DNA of 64,000 nt, from positions 1,302,001-1,366,000 of the forward strand of contig NZ_CP119766.1 in assembly GCF_030378165.1 (NCBI RefSeq). Direction: 5' to 3'. Positions 1-7,373 of this stretch are shown here, in pieces (the first letter of the stretch is position 1; every line of letters starts with the position of its first letter). The stretch is from Flavobacterium panacagri (GTDB lineage: Bacteria; Bacteroidota; Bacteroidia; Flavobacteriales; Flavobacteriaceae). The notes beneath the pieces are model-generated. The model saw only the letters and a program-made list of their open reading frames with translations, was not told the origin of the DNA and made no database searches. The position numbers and the translations under genes were made by a program.

Positions 1-108
1 CGATTGGGGCTTTTTTTTTTGAAGGTTCTGAGATGCAGAGGGGCTAAGGTTCTAAGTTTTTTTGGTTATTTTTTTAGAAGCAGAAACTCCTCGTTTTCAG
101 AAGACGTG

Positions 109-182
109 ACATTCCTGCCATCCGCTATATCTTTTCATCCGCTAAAAAGCGGATAAAAAGGATGTCGCTTCTGTCAGGGCTA
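109..182 (-). ncRNA. Candidate structured RNA element, copy 1
   Basis: Read on the minus strand, the element opens with TAGCCCTGACAGAAGCG and closes with a CAGGAA segment. It contains an ATCCTT box, a variable hairpin (ATCCGCT pairing with AGCGGAT) and an AAGATA box. The same plan recurs at 50692-50762 with a different hairpin. The outer CCTG:CAGG pairing here becomes CCCG:CGGG there, which is a compensatory change. I recall a similar Rfam family called Flavo-1 but could not compare them. The function is unknown. Confidence 0.45.
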
Positions 183-386
183 GCAAGAAAAAATCTTTTT
201 CATAAGATTGTAAGTTCTTGTGATTCTCGGGTTTTAAGAGATAATCAACTTAATCTACATAATCATCGACAAATACTTTTATAAAGGATTATAATAAAAT
301 CCGTGTAAATCAGCGTTTTTGCGATAGCAAATCAGTGTCATCCGTGTGCTATTTCTCAGTGTTCTTTGCGTAAATCCTTCGCGCTC

Positions 387-418
387 TTTGCGGTTAAAAA
401 TAATTAGTCCTATTTTTG
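387..418 (+). promoter_or_regulatory. Promoter of pth
   Basis: TTTG at 387-390 and TATTTTTG at 411-418 are separated by 20 bp and match the Bacteroidetes TTG/TAnnTTTG consensus. The upstream box lies inside a dispersed CTTTGCGGTT repeat arm. The predicted transcription start is at about 423-425, on top of the first possible ATG. Confidence 0.55.
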
Positions 419-422
419 TCAA

Positions 423-1052
423 ATGATAAAATGGATAACAAAACTGTTTTCATCAACACCAAAAGAAGAGAACATAGAAGACAATATGAAGAAATATTTA
501 ATCGTAGGTTTAGGAAATATAGGAGCCGAATATGTAAATACACGACACAATATCGGATTTAAAGTGCTGGATTTTTTAGCTAAAAAAGAAGGGCTTTCTT
601 TTGAAACCGTAAAACTAGGCTCATTAGCAGAATATAAGTTTAAAGGAAGAACTTTTTTTCTTTTAAAACCAAACACTTACATGAATTTAAGTGGAAAAGC
701 TGTAAAATATTGGATGGACAAAGAAAATATACCTTTAGAGAATATTCTAGTCATTACAGACGATTTAAATCTTTCATTCGGAACCATCAGAATCAAACCA
801 AAAGGAAGCGACGGAGGTCACAACGGTTTGAAAAACATCAATTTGGTTTTAAACACACAAAATTACACACGATTTAGATTTGGTATCAGCGACCAATTCA
901 AAAAAGGCCAGCAGATTGATTATGTTTTAGGAGAATGGAATGCTGAAGAAGAAGCGAAACTTCCAGAGCGTTTAGAAACTTCGGCAGAAATTATCAAAAC
1001 TTTCGGAACTGCCGGTTTAGAAAACACAATGACGACTTTCAACGGAAAATAA
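423..1052 (+). CDS. pth: Peptidyl-tRNA hydrolase
   Basis: This cytosolic enzyme releases tRNA from peptidyl-tRNAs that drop off the ribosome. The core starts at residue 22 (MKKYLIVGLGNIG) and carries the family signatures NTRHNIGF, the LKPNTYMNLSG segment and GSDGGHNGLK. The bacterial Pth length is about 190 residues, which fits a start at 486. Starting at 423 adds a 21-residue lysine- and glutamate-rich extension. The upstream promoter puts the mRNA start almost exactly at 423, so the message is either leaderless from 423 or is translated from 486 with a leader of about 60 nt. The gene is monocistronic and is followed by the sod promoter. Confidence 0.95.
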   Translation: MIKWITKLFSSTPKEENIEDNMKKYLIVGLGNIGAEYVNTRHNIGFKVLDFLAKKEGLSFETVKLGSLAEYKFKGRTFFLLKPNTYMNLSGKAVKYWMDKENIPLENILVITDDLNLSFGTIRIKPKGSDGGHNGLKNINLVLNTQNYTRFRFGISDQFKKGQQIDYVLGEWNAEEEAKLPERLETSAEIIKTFGTAGLENTMTTFNGK

Positions 1053-1147
1053 AGATTTCCAAGTATTTAATCTTTAAAAAATCGATTTATCAATTAATTA
1101 AATTGAATTATAACGAAATAGTATTTTCAATTCCAAAGTTAAATGTC

Positions 1148-1155
1148 TAAATTTG
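1148..1155 (+). promoter_or_regulatory. Probable -7 box of the superoxide dismutase gene
   Basis: TAAATTTG matches TAnnTTTG and lies 36 nt upstream of the ATG. No clear TTG is present about 20 bp further upstream (the sequence there is TTTTC), so the assignment rests on one box only. Confidence 0.4.
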
Positions 1156-1191
1156 GGATAAATTATTATAAACCATAAAAATCGTAATACC

Positions 1192-1803
1192 ATGGCTTTT
1201 GAATTACCACAATTACCTTATGCATACGATGCATTAGAACCACATATTGATGCACGTACAATGGAAATCCATCATACAAAGCATCACAATGCTTATACTA
1301 CAAATCTTAACGCGGCAATTGCTGGAACAGATTTAGAAGGAAAAACAATCGAAAACATCTTAATCAACTTAGATAAATCTAACGCTGCAGTTCGTAACAA
1401 TGGTGGTGGTTTCTACAACCATAATTTATTCTGGACAGTGATGTCTCCAAATGGAGGAGGATTACCAACAGGAGATTTATTAGCAGCAATCGAAGCTTCT
1501 TTCGGATCATTCGAAGAATTTAAAGCTAAATTTGCTAAAGCTGGAGCAACACAATTTGGTTCTGGATGGGCTTGGTTAACAGTTCAAAAAGGAGGGAAAT
1601 TAGAGGTTGTAGGTACTCCAAATCAAGATAATCCATTAATGCCGGAAGTTGCTGGTAACGGTGGAACTCCAATCTTAGGAATGGACGTTTGGGAGCACGC
1701 TTACTACTTAAACTATCAAAACAGAAGACCAGATTACATCGAAGCTTTCTTCAGTGTAATTAACTGGACAGAAGTGGCTAGAAGATTTGCTTTAGATAAA
1801 TAA
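1192..1803 (+). CDS. sodA: Superoxide dismutase, Fe/Mn family, Mn-type residues
   Basis: This enzyme converts superoxide to peroxide and oxygen in the cytoplasm; no signal peptide is seen. The likely metal ligands are His27 (EIHHTKHH), His77 (YNHNLFW), Asp165 and His169 (MDVWEHAYY). Two diagnostic spots favour manganese. The position before NH lacks the FeSOD glutamine (GGGFYNH). The NQDNPL motif at 144-149 supplies the Mn-type glutamine (Gln145). The length of 203 residues is normal. The gene is monocistronic, with a promoter box at 1148 and a terminator at 1826-1857. Metal use cannot be settled from sequence alone, since cambialistic enzymes occur in this phylum. Confidence 0.95.
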   Translation: MAFELPQLPYAYDALEPHIDARTMEIHHTKHHNAYTTNLNAAIAGTDLEGKTIENILINLDKSNAAVRNNGGGFYNHNLFWTVMSPNGGGLPTGDLLAAIEASFGSFEEFKAKFAKAGATQFGSGWAWLTVQKGGKLEVVGTPNQDNPLMPEVAGNGGTPILGMDVWEHAYYLNYQNRRPDYIEAFFSVINWTEVARRFALDK

Positions 1804-1825
1804 GAAAATAGAGCATAGAATATAG

Positions 1826-1857
1826 AAAAAAGACGAGCCATAGGTTCGTCTTTTTTT
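1826..1857 (+). terminator. Terminator after superoxide dismutase
   Basis: AGACGAGCC and GGTTCGTCT form a 9-bp stem with one G-T pair and a 3-nt loop, followed by seven T residues. Confidence 0.8.
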
Positions 1858-1917
1858 ATGTCCAAAATTTTAGTCTTTATTCTATAATCTATTTTCTTTT
1901 CTCTAAAAAAATAAAAT

Positions 1918-1990
1918 AAAAAAGGCGGAATCTCTTCCGCCTTTTTTGCCCCAAATCTACCATAAACTTAACCTACTAATGTCATGGTTT
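1918..1990 (-). ncRNA. Tandem RNA-like repeat, copy 1
   Basis: The unit joins a hairpin flanked by A6 and T6 (GGCGGAA, loop TCTC, TTCCGCC) to a core of about 43 nt starting GCCCCAAATCTACCATAAAC. On the minus strand the core comes first and the hairpin plus T-run follows, which is the order expected of a short terminated RNA. Inside the core ACCATAA can pair with TTATGGT, with one mismatch in this copy. Strand and function are inferred. Confidence 0.45.
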
Positions 1991-2231
1991 AGTAAAGGTA
2001 TAGTAGTGATTAGTGTGAAAAAAACATTTCGGATGAAAAGTAAGTATATCCGATAAATGGAATATACTTTATGACCGTGTCCTTTTAAAGGAAAGATATT
2101 TAAGATGATAATCTGTAGAGTATAGAATAAAGAAAATAGAGTAAAGATTTTTGGTTATAGAAAGAAGGGAAGTTTTGTTTTTTTTTCTTTTAAAGAGACA
2201 ATCTATATTCTTTTCTAAAAAAAAAGAAAAT

Positions 2232-2303
2232 AAAAAAGGTGGAATAACTTCCACCTTTTTTGCCCCAAATCTACCATAAACTTAACCTACTATGTTATGG
2301 TTT
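2232..2303 (-). ncRNA. Tandem RNA-like repeat, copy 2
   Basis: Same layout as the copy 314 bp to its left. The stem here is GGTGGAA/TTCCACC with loop TAAC, so both sides changed relative to GGCGGAA/TTCCGCC and pairing is kept. The core ACCATAA/TTATGGT pairing is perfect. Confidence 0.45.
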
Positions 2304-2544
2304 AGTAAAGGTATATTAGTAGTTATTTTGAAAAAAACATTTCGGATGAAAAGTAAGTATATCCGATAAATGGAATATACTTTATGACCGTGTCCTGTTA
2401 AAGGAAAGATATTTAATAATGATAATCTGTAGAGTATAGAATAAAGAAAATAGAGTAAAGATTTTTGGTTATAGAAAGAAGGGAAGTTTTGTTTTTTTTT
2501 CTTTTAAAGAGACAATCTATATTCTTTTCTAAAAAAAAGAAAAT

Positions 2545-2617
2545 AAAAAAGGCGGAAATACATCCGCCTTTTTTGCCCCAAATCTACCATAAACTTAACC
2601 TACTAATGTTATGGTTT
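2545..2617 (-). ncRNA. Tandem RNA-like repeat, copy 3
   Basis: The stem is GGCGGA/TCCGCC with loop AATACA, followed by the conserved GCCCCAAATCTACC core. It sits 313 bp from copy 2, and the DNA between the two is nearly identical to that between copies 1 and 2. Confidence 0.45.
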
Positions 2618-2730
2618 AGTAAATGTATAGCAGTTATTAGTGTTAAAGAAATTTTTCAGATAAAAGGTAAATATATCCGATTAAGAGAATTATAATTTAC
2701 TGTGTCAGAAATATTTGAGTTTATTCCAAT

Positions 2731-2800
2731 AAAAAAGGTGGAATTGCTTCCACCCTTTTTGCCCCAAATCTACCATAAACTTAACCTACTAATGTTATGG
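2731..2800 (-). ncRNA. Tandem RNA-like repeat, copy 4
   Basis: The stem is GGTGGAA/TTCCACC with loop TTGC, followed by the same core. Spacing from copy 3 is shorter (186 bp). It lies about 100 bp beyond the purF stop codon, so it may also end the purF transcript. Confidence 0.45.
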
Positions 2801-2901
2801 TATCTCAAAAGTATTGTAGCTTTTCAATTTTACCAAACAAACAGGATGAACGGCAAAAAAAACCGATGAAATGCACAAATTAACCTTTTGTTAATACTTT
2901 T

Positions 2902-4800
2902 TTAATAAGCTCGAGCGTCTTTTCCTTCGTAAAAATTCATAAAAGCACGGTTTACAACTCGATTTCCACCCGGAGTAGGGTAGTCTCCTGTGAAGTACCA
3001 GTCGCCTAAATTTTTAGGACACGCTTTGTGAAGATCTTCTACTGTCTGGAAAATAATTTTCACTTCGGCGTTTATTTCTGGCGAGCTTAACATTTCGGCT
3101 ATTTTATCTGAAATCTCTTCATCTGTAAATTGATCGTAAATTTCTGTTACATAATTTACAACATCTTTATCTGAGAAATTTTCTTGTGCTTTACATTTAG
3201 CATAAACTTCATCTACAATATGGTAAAGGTTTCTTTCTTTTAATAAAGCAAGTGCTGCTCTAAAAGCAACTAAACCTTCTAATTTTGCCATGTCAATTCC
3301 GTAACAATCTGGGTAACGAATTTGTGGAGCAGATGAAACGATTACAATACGTTTTGGTTTTAAACGATCCATCATTTTAATGATACTCATTTTCAATGTA
3401 GTACCACGAACAATACTATCGTCGATAATTACTAAATTATCTTCAGGTTTAATTACGCCGTAGGTAACGTCGTAAACGTGAGCTACTAAATCGTCACGAC
3501 TGCTGTCTTCAGTTATAAAGGTTCTAAGTTTAGCATCTTTAATGGCTACTTTCTCTGTACGTATTTTTACAGCTAAAAGTTCCTGAAGAGTATCTGCAGT
3601 AAGCGTATTTCTGTTTTCTAAAATATAATTGTTTTTTCTTTGATTTAAAAAATCCTGAGCCGCTTCAACTAAACCATAAAATGAAGTTTCTGCTGTATTT
3701 GGAATGTAAGAGAAAACAGTATTATCTGTATCGCTGTCAATTGCTTTAAGAACAGCTGGTAAAATTAATTTTCCTAAATCTTTACGTTCTTGATAGATTT
3801 CAGCATCACTTCCTCTTGAGAAATAAATTCTTTCAAACGAACATGCTTTTTTAACCGTTGGTTCTAAGATTTGCTGCATCGAAACTTTTCCGCTTTTCTT
3901 GATAATCAAAGCGTTTCCTGGATCGATTTCTTGAACACTTTCAAAAGGGACATTAAATACAGTTTGAATAACGGGTCTTTCAGAAGCTACGACAACAACT
4001 TCATCATCTTGATAAAAATATGCTGGACGAATTCCTGCCGGATCTCTAAAAACAAAAGCATCACCATGACCTAATAAACCAGCCATAGCATAACCTCCAT
4101 CTAAGTTTTTGGCTGAACGAGCTAATATTTTACCAATATCCAAGCGCTCAGCAATAACTGGAGAGGCTTCTCTTTTAGAATATCCTTCAGCTTTACAATC
4201 TTGGTACAATTGCATTACTTCTTTATCTAAGAAGTGACCAATTTTTTCCATTACAGTAACAGTATCTGCCATTTCTTTTGGATGCTGTCCTAATTCAACC
4301 AGATTTTCGAAAAGTTCTTTAACATTGGTCATGTTAAAGTTTCCTGCCAAAATCAAGTTACGGTGCATCCAGTTGCTTTGACGTAAAAATGGGTGAACGC
4401 TTTCAATGCTGTTTTTTCCAAAAGTTCCGTAACGAACGTGGCCTAAAAACAATTCTCCTACATAAGGAATGTTTGCTTTTAGTTCTGTCATATTATCTCC
4501 CAATTCAGGATGTGCTTTTAGCTCTTCGCTAACACGCTCATTGATTTGTTTGAAAACATCTTGAATAGGTTGTGAATGATTAGAACGAACTCTGCTGATA
4601 TAGCGTTGTCCAGGTTCAACATCCAGTTTAATGCTTGCAAAACCAGCGCCGTCTTGTCCGCGGTTATGCTGTTTTTCCATCATTAAATACATCTTCTGAA
4701 TTCCGTAAAAAGCAGTTCCGTATTTTTCTTTATAATATTCAAGCGGTTTTAGTAGTCTAACTAAGGCTATACCACATTCGTGTTTTAAAGCGTCGCTCAT
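2902..4800 (-). CDS. purF: Amidophosphoribosyltransferase
   Basis: This enzyme catalyses the first committed step of purine synthesis, converting PRPP and glutamine to phosphoribosylamine. The N-terminal glutaminase domain has its nucleophile at Cys9 (HECGIAL), which implies that a short leader is removed, and the HNRGQDGAG segment at 45-53. The phosphoribosyltransferase domain carries the PRPP loop VIIDDSIVRGTT at 457-468. At 632 residues it is longer than the enterobacterial enzyme of about 505 and resembles the extended form common in Bacteroidetes. It lies downstream of the PfkB kinase on the same strand but is separated from it by a terminator at 4849-4879, so it probably has its own promoter. 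Confidence 0.95.
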   Translation of the reverse strand: MSDALKHECGIALVRLLKPLEYYKEKYGTAFYGIQKMYLMMEKQHNRGQDGAGFASIKLDVEPGQRYISRVRSNHSQPIQDVFKQINERVSEELKAHPELGDNMTELKANIPYVGELFLGHVRYGTFGKNSIESVHPFLRQSNWMHRNLILAGNFNMTNVKELFENLVELGQHPKEMADTVTVMEKIGHFLDKEVMQLYQDCKAEGYSKREASPVIAERLDIGKILARSAKNLDGGYAMAGLLGHGDAFVFRDPAGIRPAYFYQDDEVVVVASERPVIQTVFNVPFESVQEIDPGNALIIKKSGKVSMQQILEPTVKKACSFERIYFSRGSDAEIYQERKDLGKLILPAVLKAIDSDTDNTVFSYIPNTAETSFYGLVEAAQDFLNQRKNNYILENRNTLTADTLQELLAVKIRTEKVAIKDAKLRTFITEDSSRDDLVAHVYDVTYGVIKPEDNLVIIDDSIVRGTTLKMSIIKMMDRLKPKRIVIVSSAPQIRYPDCYGIDMAKLEGLVAFRAALALLKERNLYHIVDEVYAKCKAQENFSDKDVVNYVTEIYDQFTDEEISDKIAEMLSSPEINAEVKIIFQTVEDLHKACPKNLGDWYFTGDYPTPGGNRVVNRAFMNFYEGKDARAY

Positions 4801-4848
4801 TGTTTTTTGTTATTTGTGTGTTGTTGTAAGTTGTGTGTATTAACGTAA

Positions 4849-4879
4849 TAAAAAAGCCCCGTTTTATCGAGGCTCTTAG
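4849..4879 (-). terminator. Terminator after the PfkB kinase gene
   Basis: On the minus strand AGCCTCG, a short ATAAAA loop and CGGGGCT form a stem with one G-T pair, followed by a run of T. It separates the kinase from purF. Confidence 0.75.
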
Positions 4880-4882
4880 GCA

Positions 4883-5806
4883 TTATATTTCTATGTCAAA
4901 CTGAGTTAACGACTTAAATTGCTGTAATCGAATCGCTACTTCTGCTTTGCTTAAGTTTTCCATCCTTTCGGTTCCGAATTTCTCGACGCAGAACGAAGCT
5001 AAATTTGAACCGTAAATAATTGCGTTCTTCATATTTCCAAAAGAAATGTTTTCGCTTTGCGCAATAAATCCAGAAAAACCACCTGCAAAAGTGTCTCCGG
5101 CTCCAGTTGGATCGAAAACTTCTTCTAATGGTAAAGCTGGTGCAAAGAATACTTCTCTATTATGGAATAAAAGTGCGCCGTGTTCTCCTTTTTTGATTAC
5201 CACATATTTTGGCCCCATGTCTTGGATTTTAGCCGCCGCTTTTACTAATGAATATTCACCAGAAAGCTGTCTTGCTTCTTCGTCATTGATTGTAATAACA
5301 TCTACACGTTTAATAACGTCTAATAATTCTGGAAGAGCGCAGTCCATCCAAAAGTTCATAGTATCTAAAACTACTAATTTTGGTTTTTTCTCCATTTGAT
5401 CTAGAACACTGCTTTGCACTAATGGATGTAAGTTTCCTAACATCACAACATCAGCATCTTTGTAGTTTTGAGGAACTTTTGGCTGAAAATCAGCTAAAAC
5501 GTTTAACTCGGTTACAAGAGTGTCTCTAGAATTTAAATCGTTGTGGTATAAACCGCTCCAGAAAAAAGTCTTTCCTCCTTTTACAATTTCGACACCAGAG
5601 ATATCAATATTTTTTGAAGTTAAAAGATCTAAATGTTCTTGAGGGAAATCGTCGCCAACTACAGAAACAATGGCCGATTGCAAGTTAAAAAATGATGCCG
5701 ATAATCCGATGTAGGTTGCAGCACCACCTAATATTTTATCTGTTTTTCCGAAAGGAGTTTCAATCGCGTCGAAAGCAACTGTTCCAACAATCAATAATTT
5801 ATTCAT
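4883..5806 (-). CDS. PfkB/ribokinase family sugar or nucleoside kinase
   Basis: This is a cytosolic carbohydrate or nucleoside kinase of the ribokinase fold. The first signature contains GGAATYIG at 27-34. The second, DPTGAGDTFAGGF at 232-243, holds the catalytic base Asp238 and the anion hole. The length of 307 residues is typical. Substrate cannot be read from sequence. The place next to purF hints at purine or ribose metabolism, but a terminator separates the two genes. A promoter with correct spacing lies just upstream at 5830-5860. Confidence 0.85.
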   Translation of the reverse strand: MNKLLIVGTVAFDAIETPFGKTDKILGGAATYIGLSASFFNLQSAIVSVVGDDFPQEHLDLLTSKNIDISGVEIVKGGKTFFWSGLYHNDLNSRDTLVTELNVLADFQPKVPQNYKDADVVMLGNLHPLVQSSVLDQMEKKPKLVVLDTMNFWMDCALPELLDVIKRVDVITINDEEARQLSGEYSLVKAAAKIQDMGPKYVVIKKGEHGALLFHNREVFFAPALPLEEVFDPTGAGDTFAGGFSGFIAQSENISFGNMKNAIIYGSNLASFCVEKFGTERMENLSKAEVAIRLQQFKSLTQFDIEI

Positions 5807-5829
5807 TTTATGAATTTCGAATTAGGGTG

Positions 5830-5860
5830 CAAAGATACTTCATAAGTTACAATCTTGCAA
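5830..5860 (-). promoter_or_regulatory. Promoter of the PfkB kinase gene
   Basis: On the minus strand TTG (5858-5860) and TATCTTTG (5830-5837) are separated by 20 bp. The -7 box lies 24 bp before the ATG. Confidence 0.65.
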
Positions 5861-6196
5861 TGGTTTGGGTTCTCAAAATTTTCTTAAAAAAATGACAACG
5901 ATTTCGAAGTAAAACTATTGTAAATGAATTGGTTAAAATTGAATTTTTAACGAGATTAAAATATGTTTTTTAGATTAAAGATGCAAGTTTTTTGAAAATA
6001 ATTGCGAATAATTTACAATTGATTTTCTTCTTATGATTAAAACTCCAATGATTAAAATGATTTTAAGTTAATCGTTGCTTTACTATAGTGGGTTTAGGGA
6101 TAAATTAAGGGAATATCGAAAAGGTGAAGCAAAACCCAACCACACTATCTTTCTTTTAAACCAGTTAGTCAAAATCCATTTTAGATTTAGTTGTTG
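5861..6196. other. AT-rich intergenic region with no recognised gene
   Basis: The region lies between the PfkB kinase and the antitoxin gene. I saw no open frame with coding character, no tRNA and no strong terminator hairpin in it. Confidence 0.5.
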
Positions 6197-6760
6197 TTAG
6201 TCGAAGCTTTTTTCTAAATCTAATTTGGCTAATTTTAGGCTAGGTTTATTTATTTTTAATATTGATGCTTTAATTTTGCTTCTATCTTTTTGAGTTATAA
6301 CTGTAGGAATTAGATTTTCAAGTTTGATGTGAAATAAACGATGAATAATTATTAAATCTCTATTGGTAAAAGGGCTAATTCCATTCATGAGTTCTGACAT
6401 ATAAGATTTACCATGACCTAAAATTACACCTAAATCTTGTTGGTTTATACCATGTTTAGAAATTTTATCTTTAATTATATTTTTTCTGTTTTCTAAAAAT
6501 ATTCTTTCTTGTTCCGCGATAAATTCTGCTAAATCACTTTCTTGTATTTTTTCATCTGAAACAATTGAATCTTTATTCCAATGTTCATTTTCATATTCTT
6601 TAATAATTGCTCGAAGTTGTTTTCTTTGGTCTGTTAATTCGGGGTGGTCTTTCACAAGCAATCGAAGTTTTCTATCTAGAATCATTGCTCTTTCAAGACC
6701 AATTTCATCAGAAATAGCACCTTTTTTTAATATCTGTTTTAAATCTATTTGTGTTTTCAT
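6197..6760 (-). CDS. HigA-type antitoxin with Xre-like helix-turn-helix
   Basis: This is the probable antitoxin and autorepressor of the module with the upstream HigB-like toxin. The N-terminal 90 residues are charged and helical. A Cro/C1-type helix-turn-helix follows at about 104-150 (the INQQDLGVILGHGKSYMSEL segment). The C-terminal tail is basic. At 187 residues it is longer than the classical HigA of about 100. It starts 24 bp after the toxin stop codon, and the toxin-first order is typical of higBA. It should neutralise the toxin and bind the inverted repeat at 7145-7171; both are inferred from the family. Confidence 0.75.
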   Translation of the reverse strand: MKTQIDLKQILKKGAISDEIGLERAMILDRKLRLLVKDHPELTDQRKQLRAIIKEYENEHWNKDSIVSDEKIQESDLAEFIAEQERIFLENRKNIIKDKISKHGINQQDLGVILGHGKSYMSELMNGISPFTNRDLIIIHRLFHIKLENLIPTVITQKDRSKIKASILKINKPSLKLAKLDLEKSFD

Positions 6761-6784
6761 GTTTTTAATTATTGCTAAGGTTTT

Positions 6785-7123
6785 TTATGAAATATGTCCT
6801 TTATCTTTTAACCATTTCTTGATTGTATTTTTATTGTTTTTGAATGTGGTTTCATATTCATCATGATTTCCACACCATACTATCGTTGCTTCATCGTCTT
6901 CAAATTCTATCAATATAAAAACTCTATGAATATTAATGTCAAAAAAATAAAAATCATCATAAACACAATCCGCATCTGCTCTTTCATTAATAATATCTAA
7001 TTTATTGCTCCAATTGCTGTTTTTAAAATCATTAAATAATTTATCTATTGCATTGTGTAATAACATGTTTCCCTTATTCTTTCTTTTCAGTTTCTCTAAA
7101 TGCTTTATTCCAATTATTTCCAT
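6785..7123 (-). CDS. higB: HigB-type toxin, putative mRNA interferase
   Basis: This RelE-fold toxin is expected to cleave mRNA on the ribosome when its antitoxin is lost. The 112-residue protein has the layout of the HigB_toxin family: an N-terminal helix with lysines (KRKNKGN), a central RADADCVYDDFYFFDI segment, the strand HRVFILIEFEDDEATIVWCGNHDEY and a C-terminal lysine-rich helix. The ATG at 7123 is chosen because a -7 box lies only 9 bp upstream, implying a very short or absent leader. It forms an operon with the helix-turn-helix antitoxin. Confidence 0.8.
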   Translation of the reverse strand: MEIIGIKHLEKLKRKNKGNMLLHNAIDKLFNDFKNSNWSNKLDIINERADADCVYDDFYFFDINIHRVFILIEFEDDEATIVWCGNHDEYETTFKNNKNTIKKWLKDKGHIS

Positions 7124-7131
7124 AATGACTA

Positions 7132-7171
7132 CAAATATATGTATAAAAGTTCTGAAATAATTAGAACTTTT
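7132..7171 (-). promoter_or_regulatory. higBA promoter with overlapping operator-like inverted repeat
   Basis: CAAATATA on the plus strand at 7132-7139 reads TATATTTG on the minus strand. Immediately upstream AAAAGTTCT (7145-7153) and AGAACTTTT (7163-7171) form a perfect 9-bp inverted repeat with a 9-bp centre. It covers the space between the -7 and -33 regions, the expected place for an autorepressor site. No clear -33 box is seen. Confidence 0.5.
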
Positions 7172-7373
7172 AGAATTTTTGATTTGCGAGTTGTTTTTTG
7201 ATTTGCAATAAGGTATCGTCTAGGATTCGATCTGTTTACGTATTTGCTATCAAAATAGGTTGGGTATTCTCTGCTAAGATAAAAAAAAGTCTTCAAGAAA
7301 ATAAAACGTCTGGTAACTACAAAATCAGCAATTGTGTAAACCAATTTTTAGCGATATTGCCCATCTTTTTTTT

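Larger units (their letters stand above)
1..422. other. Intergenic region rich in dispersed repeats
   Basis: No coding sequence is supported here. The stretch holds the RNA-like element at 109-182. At about 300-345 there is a piece of a dispersed 'CCGTGTAAATCAGCG' repeat. At 361-406 there is one arm of the CTTTGCGGTTAAA repeat family that also appears near 35 kb and 56.5 kb. Confidence 0.6.
1918..2800. repeat. Tandem repeat block between sod and purF, units of about 313, 313 and 186 bp
   Basis: This convergent intergenic region of about 1.1 kb (1804-2901) contains no supported gene. Four copies of a hairpin-plus-core unit are joined by long spacers. The spacers of copies 1 and 2 are almost identical and include a second inverted repeat (AAGTATAT pairing with ATATACTT around GATAAAT, near 2043-2070 and 2353-2383). 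The spacer after copy 3 has drifted, and the weaker pairing there suggests decay. Confidence 0.85.

Noticed and set aside
2069..2695. Short open frames on both strands inside the tandem repeat block
   Set aside because: They are low-complexity frames rich in Phe, Lys and Ser, arise from the repeats and lack start context.
1918..2800. CRISPR array
   Set aside because: Repeat spacing is 186-314 bp, the spacers of the first two units are nearly identical to each other, and no cas gene is present. The units are tandem duplications.
7129..7344. Minus-strand frame of 71 codons upstream of higB
   Set aside because: It overlaps the higB promoter and inverted repeat, its composition is not coding-like, and no family is recognised.
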